64,000 bases of DNA from Legionella septentrionalis (GTDB lineage Bacteria > Pseudomonadota > Gammaproteobacteria > Legionellales > Legionellaceae): contig NZ_RZGS01000009.1 of assembly GCF_003989745.1 (NCBI RefSeq), positions 17,363 through 81,362 on the forward strand. Direction: 5' to 3'. Below the pieces are notes generated by a model. That model was given only the letters and a program-made list of their open reading frames with translations. It ran no database searches and was not told the DNA's origin. The position numbers were made by a program, and so were the translations under genes. This document shows, in pieces, positions 29,025 through 37,488 of the stretch (positions are counted from its first letter, which is position 1; every line of letters begins with the position of its first letter).

Positions 29025-29201
29025 TACAACTCCTGAGTAATTTTCAGCAATCCTTTCAAGAATATATAGGCCACCAAATAAATTCTTGCTAGTTTATACA
29101 TTGCTGTAGCGGAAGTTTTCATTATTGAAGCAGCGCGTAATTATGGTATAACTACCGCTCCTTTTTGTTGTTAAATATTTAAGCACAATAATGGAGCAAC
29201 A

Positions 29202-29630
29202 ATGGAACTTGATTTCTATAGTAAAGCCGCCTTGCAGCGTAATTTTTGGACCCCGTATTCAGGCATAAAAGATGTGTTGGTAACCTTGGCCTCCCCTATT
29301 CTGGCTCCTGTGTATTTTGGCCTTATGGCTATTAGTTATGCATGTGCGGGCTTAGCGTTAATCATTTTAGTCATTGGACAATTAATTGACGCCCTCCGGT
29401 TTACTACCTATTCAAATAGTGAGTACCACAGGGCAAATGATAAGTTACAGGAAGGAAAAGAGATATTTATAAGCGGCATGGAAAGCATCTTTATGGCCTT
29501 TGCTTTCGTGCCATTGGCGCTGCTTGGCCCTATTTTAGGTTTAATCAGCGTTGTGTCGCGAACCATTATATCGATAGCAGATGTTGTAACTCATAAGAAT
29601 GATGCAAATTTTACTCTGTCTACGTATTAA
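29202..29630 (+). CDS. Small membrane protein, six-member paralogue family (copy 5)
   Basis: 142 residues. Matches the cluster at 6.9-9.4 kb: RNFWTPYSGIKDVLVTL corresponds to the FFQPF box, followed by LASPILAPVYFGLMAI and the first hydrophobic pair, a polar loop, a second hydrophobic pair and SRTIISIADVV. It lacks the MPTLTD start of copies 1-4. AGCAACA-type SD is weak. With copy 6 it forms a plus-strand pair. Function unknown. Confidence 0.78.
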   Translation: MELDFYSKAALQRNFWTPYSGIKDVLVTLASPILAPVYFGLMAISYACAGLALIILVIGQLIDALRFTTYSNSEYHRANDKLQEGKEIFISGMESIFMAFAFVPLALLGPILGLISVVSRTIISIADVVTHKNDANFTLSTY

Positions 29631-29787
29631 ATATTTTTATCATCCTTAGCAGCTAGACCTAACCTTACTATCTCATCCTGGGATAGGCTCACTATCAGGT
29701 CAAAAACACATAGAAAAAGCACTGACAATTGATCATTTATTGAAAAAAATGTATATTAATAACACCTAAAATAGGAGTGAATTTCGA

Positions 29788-30246
29788 GTGAGCGTACGGG
29801 AAACATTAAATTCTTTTTTTTGGACCCCTTTTCAGGATAAGAAAGATATTTGCGTAACTTTAGCATCACCTATACTTATTCCCATTTATTCTGCAGTTAC
29901 AACTATTGGCCATAGCGCTGCCGCATTAGCAGCCATACCTGTGGCATTGATGATATTGGCAGAAAGCGCGCGTGTGGCAATAAGCTCTGCTTCGGATGCA
30001 GAGATACGAGCCAAAAGCTTAGTGAACGATGCCCTACAGGAATTCCAAAGTGGTGGTACTCATTTGAAAATGGCACTTACTTCCTTAATCTCCACTGTTC
30101 TGGGTTTTTTTATAGGGGTAGTTTATATTTTGACTCGCACGCTTGCTTCTGTGAATGCAAACAAAACGCAAGCAACACCAGAAGAAAACGAGTATGAATA
30201 CAATGACAGTGAAAGTGACGATGGTTTAGAACTCAACACCCCATGA
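29788..30246 (+). CDS. Small membrane protein, six-member paralogue family (copy 6)
   Basis: 152 residues, GTG start at 29788 (VRETLNSFFW) with AGGAGTG upstream. Contains SFFWTPFQDKKDICVTL and LASPILIPIYSAVTTI, two hydrophobic pairs and TRTLASVNAN, ending in a long acidic tail (EENEYEYNDSESDD). Pairs with copy 5; the FW-TP variant of the box sets these two apart from the FF-QP copies on the other strand. Confidence 0.75.
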   Translation: MSVRETLNSFFWTPFQDKKDICVTLASPILIPIYSAVTTIGHSAAALAAIPVALMILAESARVAISSASDAEIRAKSLVNDALQEFQSGGTHLKMALTSLISTVLGFFIGVVYILTRTLASVNANKTQATPEENEYEYNDSESDDGLELNTP

Positions 30247-30517
30247 TTTAACTAATTCAGTAAGCAAAATTGCCCAAGCAGTTGATAAAAATCAATATTT
30301 AATTTTTGATAAATCCATTCCGTATCTCAATGAACTATTGAGATACCAGTATATTTGTAATAGAAAAGATATAATTCTTAAATCTTTTTAAATTTGTTAA
30401 ATAAACTTTTAAATCCCAAGGTAACTACTAGCACCAGAATCAATTGGCAGGACCAAAACCTGCTCGGATGGCAGGTAATTTCCATACTGGTAGTGTTGCA
30501 ATGAATTTTTATTCTGC
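30247..30517. other. Gene-free stretch with a palindromic repeat
   Basis: AT-rich spacer. It holds the perfect hairpin GTATCTCAA/TTGAGATAC at 30322-30346 that recurs at 31192-31218. Otherwise no gene is visible. Confidence 0.4.
30322..30346. repeat. Palindromic repeat, copy A
   Basis: Arms GTATCTCAA (30322-30330) and TTGAGATAC (30338-30346) with a 7-base loop. The same arms are present at 31192-31218. Confidence 0.6.
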
Positions 30518-30697
30518 CTATTTTTTTTCCAATTTGTGACCGTCTAGGTGACGCTCAATGCGTTCATTTACTTGATTTTCAATATGCTTTTCTTTTTCTG
30601 TTCTTCCGAATTTAATACGATTTTCAACGGCTTTCTTTTTTTTCTCTAAACGATTTCTAGCTTTTCGCTTTTTATTTAGATTAATTATGTCTGACAT
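30518..30697 (-). CDS. DUF4169 family small protein
   Basis: 59 residues, found by reading the minus strand because it is below a 60-residue cutoff. It starts MSDIINLNKKRKARNRLEKK and continues ENRIKFGRTEKEK, the DUF4169 signature (Asn-rich start, many Lys/Arg, then the NRIKFGRT element). AGAGGAAAC lies upstream of the ATG. Very basic and helical; family function unknown. DUF4169 genes are often next to other small conserved genes, but here the neighbours are decayed. Confidence 0.85.
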   Translation of the reverse strand: MSDIINLNKKRKARNRLEKKKKAVENRIKFGRTEKEKHIENQVNERIERHLDGHKLEKK

Positions 30698-30999
30698 CTT
30701 TGTTTCCTCTAAAAATATTTTGTTTGGCTATTATATCGATAATATCAAGGGGTGGCGCTCAATATTCAAAGAATATAGTGATTTGAGATAGATGACGTAC
30801 CTTATCTATCAGAAACAGGGTACAATGAGCTCATGGAGAAATCCTTGAATTTCCTAGATCACCAAAATGAAGAAAATCGAAAGTTTGTAATAGATAAGGT
30901 TTTTCATCCCTTAGATCCTCATTTTGATACCAATTCTCTTTCTGCATGGTTGTCTTACTATTACTCAGTGCATGTGCAGGGAGCTCCTGAAAAAACTGA

Positions 31000-31127
31000 G
31001 CAAGCTAAAATGGCTTCATTTTTATAATAATGAGCGCACCCATCAAGGCAAAATGTGCTGTCGACGAACTCCCATGCTCACTTTGATAGATGGAAAACAA
31101 ATCTGGAAGGAAAAATTTATAAACTAA
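31000..31127 (+). pseudogene. IS481-type transposase remnant (C-terminal end)
   Basis: The frame reads KWLHFYNNERTHQGKMC and RRTPMLTLIDGKQIW, which is the end of the DDE integrase core of IS481-family transposases (YNNERTHQGKMC motif). The rest of the gene is missing; the 30833-31018 sequence in front does not look like transposase. A terminal-repeat-like CTGACAGACACTTCTGA/CTGTCAG follows at ~31136-31170. A dead fragment. Confidence 0.75.
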
Positions 31128-31191
31128 ATTTGACCTGACAGACACTTCTGAAAAACCGATAACTGTCAGCTCCCGAGACTGGGCTTTTACT

Positions 31192-31218
31192 CGTATCTCA
31201 ACAGTCCATTGAGATACG
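31192..31218. repeat. Palindromic repeat, copy B (possible terminator)
   Basis: Arms CGTATCTCAA (31192-31201) and TTGAGATACG (31209-31218), 7-base loop. Lies just beyond the end of the minus-strand gene at 31242, so it may terminate it. Same arms as copy A at 30322. Confidence 0.6.
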
Positions 31219-31241
31219 AAATCAAAATTAAAATATTGATT

Positions 31242-31997
31242 TTAATTATTATCAATCGCTTGGGCAATTTTTATTACTACATTAGTTAAATCAGCAGAGT
31301 ATTTTTTATTGGCGCATTCTACTTTTCTAAAGAATGCATCATCGAACCATTCTACAGTATAAGTAAAACCAGCATTTGGAGTTCCCATAACCTCAACGGT
31401 TGTAGTTTTACCGTTTACATCACTACGAACGTCTTCTTGTGCAATAACAATTGCCCCATGGCTTAACTTCACATTGTTTTCACTAAAAGAGCAATTACCT
31501 ACTGCATTATTTCTGAAGAATTGTATAGCGCCAACCCATCCCTGAGCTTGCAAATAGGTTAGATAAGGTGCTGCTCCAATATATGTATCAGCAACGGAAG
31601 AGGGAATTTGAGTTGGTGTATATGCCATTTTTAAATCGCTGATACTTCTCTTAAGATGAGTACTCTCAGGATCGCTATCATTGCCATGAGCCTTCAAATC
31701 ACGCTTTGCAGTAATTGAAAGCGTTAAAAGCTGATTAGCTGAAGGGTTGTCTGATTTAATATAACCGAATTTTTGAATATCTTTTTTGAATTTAAGACGC
31801 TTATCCTTTTTTTCAGCATAGCTAGACATTTGCTTGTCGGGTACTATTTTTACTCCACTATCAGGTATTGGTAACCCTTGTTTCTCTAGATAAGCTTTTG
31901 ACCAAGCCATGCGTTTAGCATTCAAATCATCTTCAGCTTGATCTGCAAATACCATACTGGCGCCTAAAGCCAATATTAATGACACAGTTTTCTTCAT
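31242..31997 (-). CDS. Secreted protein of unknown function
   Basis: 251 residues with a clear signal peptide (MKKTVSLILALGASMVFA, cleavage after FADQA or MVFA). The mature part has a basic, Lys-rich region (~55-75), a DUF-like LKMAYTPTQIPSS segment and two later Cys (in GNCSFS and KVECANK) that could form a disulphide. No domain recognised. It may be periplasmic or exported. It is followed by the hairpin at 31192. Confidence 0.75.
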   Translation of the reverse strand: MKKTVSLILALGASMVFADQAEDDLNAKRMAWSKAYLEKQGLPIPDSGVKIVPDKQMSSYAEKKDKRLKFKKDIQKFGYIKSDNPSANQLLTLSITAKRDLKAHGNDSDPESTHLKRSISDLKMAYTPTQIPSSVADTYIGAAPYLTYLQAQGWVGAIQFFRNNAVGNCSFSENNVKLSHGAIVIAQEDVRSDVNGKTTTVEVMGTPNAGFTYTVEWFDDAFFRKVECANKKYSADLTNVVIKIAQAIDNN

Positions 31998-32092
31998 AAT
32001 TTTCCCTAATACTTTAAATTAATCCCACCAACCATCATAAATACTACAATCCCCTACACTGGTCATTACATCCAAGCGTTCTTTCCCATTAG

Positions 32093-32487
32093 TTAGTAGA
32101 AATGGAAACCGTTGACCCACCATTTATCCCCTTGGCTGGAATAAGCTTCAGTGGCGTGATAAGCAGCAGCCCGCCAAATATATTGAGTTCCTGTATTAAG
32201 AATATGGACAGGTCTTGACCATCTATCAGGATAATGATGACTTTCAACTCTCCAATAATAAAAATGTCCTGCATGCCAAGTAACAGACTCATTAAACCAA
32301 AGCAATTTGCTCGACTATGAGCGGTTGGAGCCCAGACGCCAGCATATGATGAAAGTGAAAAGATAGCAGAGCAATCCCTGCAAAAGATTTTATATAACTC
32401 ATTGTAAAACCTACTCCAATTAGTTGGACGCTCCTTGCCGTTATTATTCCCTAATCCTTGCGGAGTAAAGAGTATTCTTTCCCGCAA
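32093..32487 (-). pseudogene. Frameshifted gene for an aromatic-rich protein
   Basis: Two overlapping minus-strand frames look like one broken gene. The upstream frame reads to about YAGVWAPTAHSRANC; the second then reads LWFNESVTWHAGHFYYW and continues through HYPDRWSRPVH to WWVNGFHFY before a stop at 32093. The aromatic- and His-rich composition is coherent only in the second frame. A shift near 32300 explains the break. Identity unknown; a secreted carbohydrate- or lipid-binding protein is only a guess. Confidence 0.45.
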
Positions 32488-33351
32488 AATACCTATAACT
32501 CTCTCTTGGAAATCGTGATAGTGGCTATTGAGACAAACTAATCTACAAGAACGCTTGGGTATAATTTAACGAAAAAGCTTAAAGAGGAATTTTGTTAAGG
32601 GGTAATATCAGATTGAGCTTTATTATGAAGAATTTGTTTTTACTTCATTTGCACCTCTGAGTTGGCTGCCACGAACAAATGGGCTTTCGCTCTGCTCTTT
32701 ACCTCGTTTAACAAAGTAAATTGCAATGTCTATTCCAGTCATGGCGCTATAAAAAATGTGCTATTCGTTGCCATACCAAACAAATTGAGCACACCCTTAG
32801 CATTTTCTGCATAATAGGGATAATGAAGAATGGTTTCTACCGATTGATGGTATTCTTTACCACGAAAAGAAAGGCCAAATGTGTGTTTTTGCCCTACCAA
32901 GTTCAAAAAAGAGTATAGTAATAAGCGATTGCTTGTTTTAGATTCTCAGCAGAGATGTCTAACCAGTGATAATTACAGTAAGGATTACCCAAAGAAAAAG
33001 ACAAATTAATGTTAAGATGACCGTAATCTGATCCCACATACGAAAGTTGTGAAAACTAATTATCCCACCACGCGTATAATGTTTGAAATTAGGTTGCTTA
33101 CGCATTGAAAGTCTCGTTTTTGTCTTTATAGAAAAATTGGATATGGCTTTTGACAACACACTCACTCCAATTCGGCTTGCCTCCATATTAATCGCAATAC
33201 TTGTTGTAATGGCTGTTATGATCAAACAGGGATGGCTGAAAAAATACAATGGCTTGATCAAAGAGAAGAATAAGATAAATGTGAGTATTCCAAAGGTTAA
33301 AAAAAATCCTATGAAAGCCCATTTCGTTTTTTGAATAAGATATGCACCTGT
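32488..33351. other. Decayed region without a clear gene
   Basis: About 860 bases. Short open frames on both strands (for example 33083-33334 plus, with one hydrophobic segment, and 32959-33261 minus, with a C-terminal hydrophobic segment) oppose each other and none has a good SD or a recognisable domain. A ~40-residue frame near 32620-32740 on the minus strand (MTGIDIAIYFVKRGKEQ) may be a gene relic. Confidence 0.4.
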
Positions 33352-33650
33352 TTAGAGCTTAGGGCTTATTTGGAGTTTGAAAATGATATAATTTTTAACA
33401 AATCCCAAGCCTGCCAGAGACATCAGGAATGAGGAGAAAAATACGCCCAATATCATTTTCACAACCAGTAATACATGCTCCTCTTTACATTGCTCACTGT
33501 ACTTAAGTTCACGTTCTTTTTTGCGCGTTTAAGACAATCCTCTTCCCATTCGCGCTCTTTTGCTTCTGGATCATTTTAAGCTCTTCCTGACTTGCATCAG
33601 GAAACTGATTGCGCAAATCATAAAGACTGAATGGAATACATTGTCCGTAA
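33352..33650 (-). pseudogene. Decayed small membrane protein gene
   Basis: Reading the minus strand gives DLRNQFPDASQEELK, then DPEAKEREWEEDCLKR, then after shifts KKERELKYSEQCKEEH followed by a hydrophobic segment VKMILGVFFSSFLMSLAGL and a stop at 33352. The three pieces are in different frames, each shift near an A/T run. The pattern is a degraded helical protein with a C-terminal membrane anchor. No family name can be given. Confidence 0.5.
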
Positions 33651-33892
33651 ACGCTTGTTTACTTTACTTTGACAGTATACCTGGTCCTGCACGGCCTTTT
33701 GTTACGAGCTATAAACAATGATCCTGAACATGTTTGGCTGCGCAGGTTTCTCTGTAGTAATGATTTTTATTTCTTTGAGCACACCAAGCAACGATCCCTC
33801 AACGCATTTGAAGTGCGATTAATGTGAAGTGATTTAATGGAATTGGACACACCAGTTAAGAGCTAATAAGTTAACTGGAGTAAACAAGATGA

Positions 33893-34672
33893 TTAACGCC
33901 CTTTTACTGCCTTAGCCTGTATGCTTTTTTTCAATAACTCCATAATATCGGTGACTTTTTCCCTTGCTGGTGCAGGTTTTGCTGTTTTCACTTTTTTTCC
34001 CTTTGCTTTAGCCTCAATAAGTTTTTTAAGATCATCCATATAAGTATCTTTAAACACTTCTGGTTTAAATTCTTCTGTTAATTGCTCGATCAATTGCATC
34101 GCCATCTTTAATTCAGCAGGTTTGATGTGTTCAGCTTCGGGTAAATTTAATGATTTGGTTTCGCGAATATCATCCTTATAGCGCAGTTTGTTTAGCAATA
34201 GTGCATCATGGTAGGGCTTGATGATTACCAGGCTTTCGTGGGTACGTAATACAAATTCGCCTACACCAACTTTTTTGGTTTTTTTCAGCGCTTCACGCAG
34301 CAAAGCATAGGCTTTTATGCCGTCTTTCTGGGGTGCCAAATAGTATGGCGTTTCATAGAAAATAGAATCAATTTCTTCTTGCAACACAAATTCACTGATT
34401 TCTATAGCGTGTGTTTTTTTTACATTGGCTTCTGCAAAATCTTTTTTTTCCAGGAGTACAATGTCACCATTGCGATACTCATATCCTTTCGCAATATCTT
34501 CCCAAGGCACTTCTTTTCCATCCGTTTGGCACACGCGGGAATAGCGGATAGGACATAAATCCTGACGACGCAATAAATCCAAATTTAAAGTATGGTTTTC
34601 TACGGCGCTATAGATTTTGACGGGAATATTAACCAAGCCAAACGAAATGGATCCTGACCAAATGGCGCGCAT
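33893..34672 (-). CDS. ku: Ku protein, bacterial non-homologous end joining
   Basis: 259 residues from the ATG at 34672 (AAGGA five bases upstream). MRAIWSGSISFGLVNIPVKIYSA is the conserved bacterial Ku start; GYEYRNGDIVLLEKKDF and the ETPYYLAPQKDGIKAYALLREAL element complete the ring-forming core, ending with a Lys-rich tail that contacts DNA or ligase. Bacterial Ku forms a homodimer on DNA ends and recruits LigD. No ligD gene is in the window. Its start immediately follows the stop of the secreted protein gene (1-base spacing), so they are cotranscribed. Confidence 0.95.
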   Translation of the reverse strand: MRAIWSGSISFGLVNIPVKIYSAVENHTLNLDLLRRQDLCPIRYSRVCQTDGKEVPWEDIAKGYEYRNGDIVLLEKKDFAEANVKKTHAIEISEFVLQEEIDSIFYETPYYLAPQKDGIKAYALLREALKKTKKVGVGEFVLRTHESLVIIKPYHDALLLNKLRYKDDIRETKSLNLPEAEHIKPAELKMAMQLIEQLTEEFKPEVFKDTYMDDLKKLIEAKAKGKKVKTAKPAPAREKVTDIMELLKKSIQAKAVKGR

Positions 34673-34673
34673 A

Positions 34674-35345
34674 TTAATCCTTATCCGTGTGGGGAGCTTC
34701 ATTGCCAGCCGGTTTAATTTGACTATCTTTTAAATTTTGTAGCCATTGATTGCGGATTTCATCTCCCATATCCGTTTCTTTAATTACATAATGCAAGACA
34801 TAAAATCCATCTTTGCCCTTGGTTATCTTTTGCAACTCGTCTTGTTTAAGATTCTCTGGAGATGCAATGCTAAATTCAAAAATCACTTGCTCAGGTGTTT
34901 TTTGATGAAAGGTAATCTTGGGGCTCAAACCTGAGTTTTGCAAATTTTCAATCACTGAATTTGCAAAATCCATAGGGGTAATCGAGTCTTGAATGCCTGG
35001 AATGAATTGGCTGGTAACTAATTCACGCCATTCCATAATTTTTCCCTCAGCCGGTATGTATTCAATCGTCACCACTGCATCAGTTTTTTTCCCCCAGGCA
35101 GCACGCCAGGTGCGCGAGTCAAACAAAATGTCTTGTTTCTCGTCGGTTAATACATCGACATCGATTGCCCCAGTGCTTAATGCTTTCGTACTGCAATATA
35201 CCTGGCCCGCGTAATTATAATACTCTACACACCGAGGGTTGTTTTCTTTGGAAACTTTAATCAAATCTTTAAGGCTCACCTCAGCAAAAAGCGGGGTGGG
35301 AGCAGACACCAGCAGCAAAATTAACCATCTGAATTTATTTTTCAT
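34674..35345 (-). CDS. Secreted protein of unknown function upstream of ku
   Basis: 223 residues with a signal peptide (MKNKFRWLILLLVSAPTPLFA). The mature part has two early Cys (RCVEYYNY and VYCSTKAL) and a mixed alpha/beta body; LQNSGLSPKITFHQKT and GKDGFYVLHYVIKETD are the best-ordered segments. No domain recognised. SD AGGGAA. Cotranscribed with ku, a pairing with no obvious functional link. Confidence 0.75.
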   Translation of the reverse strand: MKNKFRWLILLLVSAPTPLFAEVSLKDLIKVSKENNPRCVEYYNYAGQVYCSTKALSTGAIDVDVLTDEKQDILFDSRTWRAAWGKKTDAVVTIEYIPAEGKIMEWRELVTSQFIPGIQDSITPMDFANSVIENLQNSGLSPKITFHQKTPEQVIFEFSIASPENLKQDELQKITKGKDGFYVLHYVIKETDMGDEIRNQWLQNLKDSQIKPAGNEAPHTDKD

Positions 35346-35465
35346 TTTCCATTCCCTGGAATTTTATATCCCGCTATAAATTAGTTTATACAGAATTAGC
35401 AAATTTTCACGGGCGGCTATTTTCCGCTTGATTTTTCATGTACGACAGGAAAGGGAGAACAATAT

Positions 35466-36932
35466 ATGTTGCAAGTGAAAACACATTTAATTATTGATAT
35501 CCATGCGCTTGTTATCATTCGCGAAAACCCGTTTTCACCTGGGGAATGTGAACTGAATTTTAATTCTAACTTTAAAGATTTATTAAATTCTTGCTTGAAC
35601 AAGATTGCATCTGCTAATACTCCTCAACCAACAGAAGATATAATTCTCCACTGTTTAGTAAGCCCAATAGAAAAAACAAATAAAAAATTTAAGAAAAAAA
35701 CTTACCAGGAGGAATTTTTAGAAGTCCCCTTGCAATGGCTATATAACACCCTGGCAGAAGAGGAAATTCATTTTTCCAAGGAACCTATATCTTTATGCAA
35801 AGACCAGGCTGGACATTTTATTTACGATAAAGTGAGTATTAAAAAACAGATAGGCAGGCAATTCCCTGCTGAAAAATTTAAAAATCAATATATTTTTATT
35901 ACCTTAGACAAATTTTTTTATCAATCTTTATGCGAGAAAAATGTTAAATCTTTATGTTTATATGACAGCGGTGATATTAATGCAGATGATCAAAAAATTT
36001 TTAATCAATTAAGCTTTGCCAGTAAAAAAAAATATATATCGCTGGACATCGATGATACTACTTTCCTGCGCTCCCACTCCATTTTATCGGAAGAAACAAT
36101 AATTAATAAGAATATTGTGCCGCTATATGAAAAAATGGGACAAGATACTTACGCTGCTTTCCTTACTGCAAGAGGGAATCCGCAACAAATATTAAACGGA
36201 TTACCTAAAAGCATCCAAGCGTTTAAAAAAGAAATCAAACAGTGCAAATTCGACAGCCAAAACTTGAAAAACCGAGTACAAAATAATGGGAAATTTTTTT
36301 CCAACGAGCTGGTCAAAACCACCACATCTGCAACGTTCTTGCAAACTACCATGCAGGCATATGAGTATAAAACTACCTACGCTTTACGCAATTTAACTCA
36401 AAAACTTGACGACATGGAGCAATGGTTAACTGAAGCTAATGCGCTGGTGCAAGCGTATAAACAGGAACAACAAAAATTTTATTCCGCCCACGCTGTCGCT
36501 GCGAAGTATAAAGAACATAATATGACCATTCATATTCGCCCTGAATGTTTTATGAGTACCGTCAACACACGCCAGCCTAAAATTACAAGACTGGCGGCGA
36601 TTGCCCAGGAAATGGGTGAGGGAATTCTGATTCATCTCGATGATAATATTGAAGAACTGAATTTGATGCAAAAGGAAGTTCATTCGATTAAAGAGCAGTA
36701 CAATGTCACTTTTATACCCATGCGCGTGCATTTTTGCGGTGAATTTGCAGAGCATCATAGTGAGCGCTTGCAACACTTCATCATGCAAGGCTACACCGAA
36801 AAAAATGAATATTCCTTATTAACTAAACCTATTCGCTCCGATGGATATTTTCCTTTACCAAACTCTTTGGGAGATGAAAACGACACCGAAGAAGATACGC
36901 ATGCGGGTTGCTGTTTTTGTATTACTTCCTAA
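35466..36932 (+). CDS. HAD-fold protein with a C-terminal CaaX-like motif (candidate effector)
   Basis: 488 residues, SD GGGAGA. Residues 190-199 YISLDIDDTT form HAD motif I (Asp194, Asp196, Thr198); AFLTARGNP is motif II; ILIHLDDNIEE is the acidic motif IV; a long helical insertion (~residues 245-345, coiled-coil-like) is a cap. Such motifs mean an Asp-nucleophile phosphatase. The last seven residues are CCFCITS: Cys485-Ile-Thr-Ser has CaaX-box form, with two Cys just upstream that could be acylated, as in host-prenylated proteins. No signal peptide. A host-targeted lipidated phosphatase is inferred, not shown. Confidence 0.8.
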   Translation: MLQVKTHLIIDIHALVIIRENPFSPGECELNFNSNFKDLLNSCLNKIASANTPQPTEDIILHCLVSPIEKTNKKFKKKTYQEEFLEVPLQWLYNTLAEEEIHFSKEPISLCKDQAGHFIYDKVSIKKQIGRQFPAEKFKNQYIFITLDKFFYQSLCEKNVKSLCLYDSGDINADDQKIFNQLSFASKKKYISLDIDDTTFLRSHSILSEETIINKNIVPLYEKMGQDTYAAFLTARGNPQQILNGLPKSIQAFKKEIKQCKFDSQNLKNRVQNNGKFFSNELVKTTTSATFLQTTMQAYEYKTTYALRNLTQKLDDMEQWLTEANALVQAYKQEQQKFYSAHAVAAKYKEHNMTIHIRPECFMSTVNTRQPKITRLAAIAQEMGEGILIHLDDNIEELNLMQKEVHSIKEQYNVTFIPMRVHFCGEFAEHHSERLQHFIMQGYTEKNEYSLLTKPIRSDGYFPLPNSLGDENDTEEDTHAGCCFCITS

Positions 36933-36943
36933 CATAACAAAAA

Positions 36944-36976
36944 AATTCTGGCTGTGTGGCACCTACGGCCAGAATT
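36944..36976. terminator. Bidirectional intrinsic terminator
   Basis: Perfect 9-bp arms AATTCTGGC (36944-36952) and GCCAGAATT (36968-36976). On the minus strand it is followed by a T7 run, ending the gene at 37007-37393; it also lies just after the plus-strand HAD gene. Confidence 0.75.
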
Positions 36977-37006
36977 TAACAATTTATCTTAATTTTACGC
37001 TCATTA

Positions 37007-37393
37007 TTAGCGAGGCGGATTAATCGACATTTGCTGCTCTGGAGTAAGCGGTGCAACTTGTTTGCTGGTACAATACTCCAAATTAATTCGCTCTGCCGCT
37101 GTACCATTACAAACGATCATGAGTCCTTGTTTGTTAAATAAAGTCAGGGTAAAAGACGACACCAGATATTCATTGGGATCATCCATATTCATATACACTT
37201 GATAACCATCCGGATTTTTAGTTTGTTTTAAAACAGATAATACGCATTGCGCCAGTTCAGCTTTTCTTTTTCCTTGCAACTCATAACATCCATTTAAAGT
37301 TTCCAATACAAATTTAAGTTGCACAACTGGCTCTTCCGCACGTAGCGGCATCGCGAGCAGCAGACAAATGAAGGTGAGACTCAAACGTTTCAT
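37007..37393 (-). CDS. Small secreted protein of unknown function
   Basis: 128 residues, signal peptide MKRLSLTFICLLLAMPLRAEE. The mature protein has four Cys (NGCYEL, LAQCVL, MIVCNG, EYCTSK), enough for two disulphides. AAGGATG precedes the start. No domain recognised. Ends at the strong terminator at 36944. Confidence 0.75.
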   Translation of the reverse strand: MKRLSLTFICLLLAMPLRAEEPVVQLKFVLETLNGCYELQGKRKAELAQCVLSVLKQTKNPDGYQVYMNMDDPNEYLVSSFTLTLFNKQGLMIVCNGTAAERINLEYCTSKQVAPLTPEQQMSINPPR

Positions 37394-37488
37394 AACGCAT
37401 CCTTTCGCAAATTATAATCAAAATATAGTTTAATTTTATAAAATTTGGCTAAAATTAGCCTTCTCATTACGGCCCTTGTGAATTTAAA

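Noticed and set aside
28632..29200. Heat-shock sigma-32 promoter for hsp20-lon
   Set aside because: A CTTGAAA element is present near 29060, but no -10 CCCCAT-type box follows at the right spacing.
32721..32918. 65-residue plus-strand frame and opposing short frames to 33334
   Set aside because: Overlapping frames on both strands, poor composition, no ribosome-binding site.
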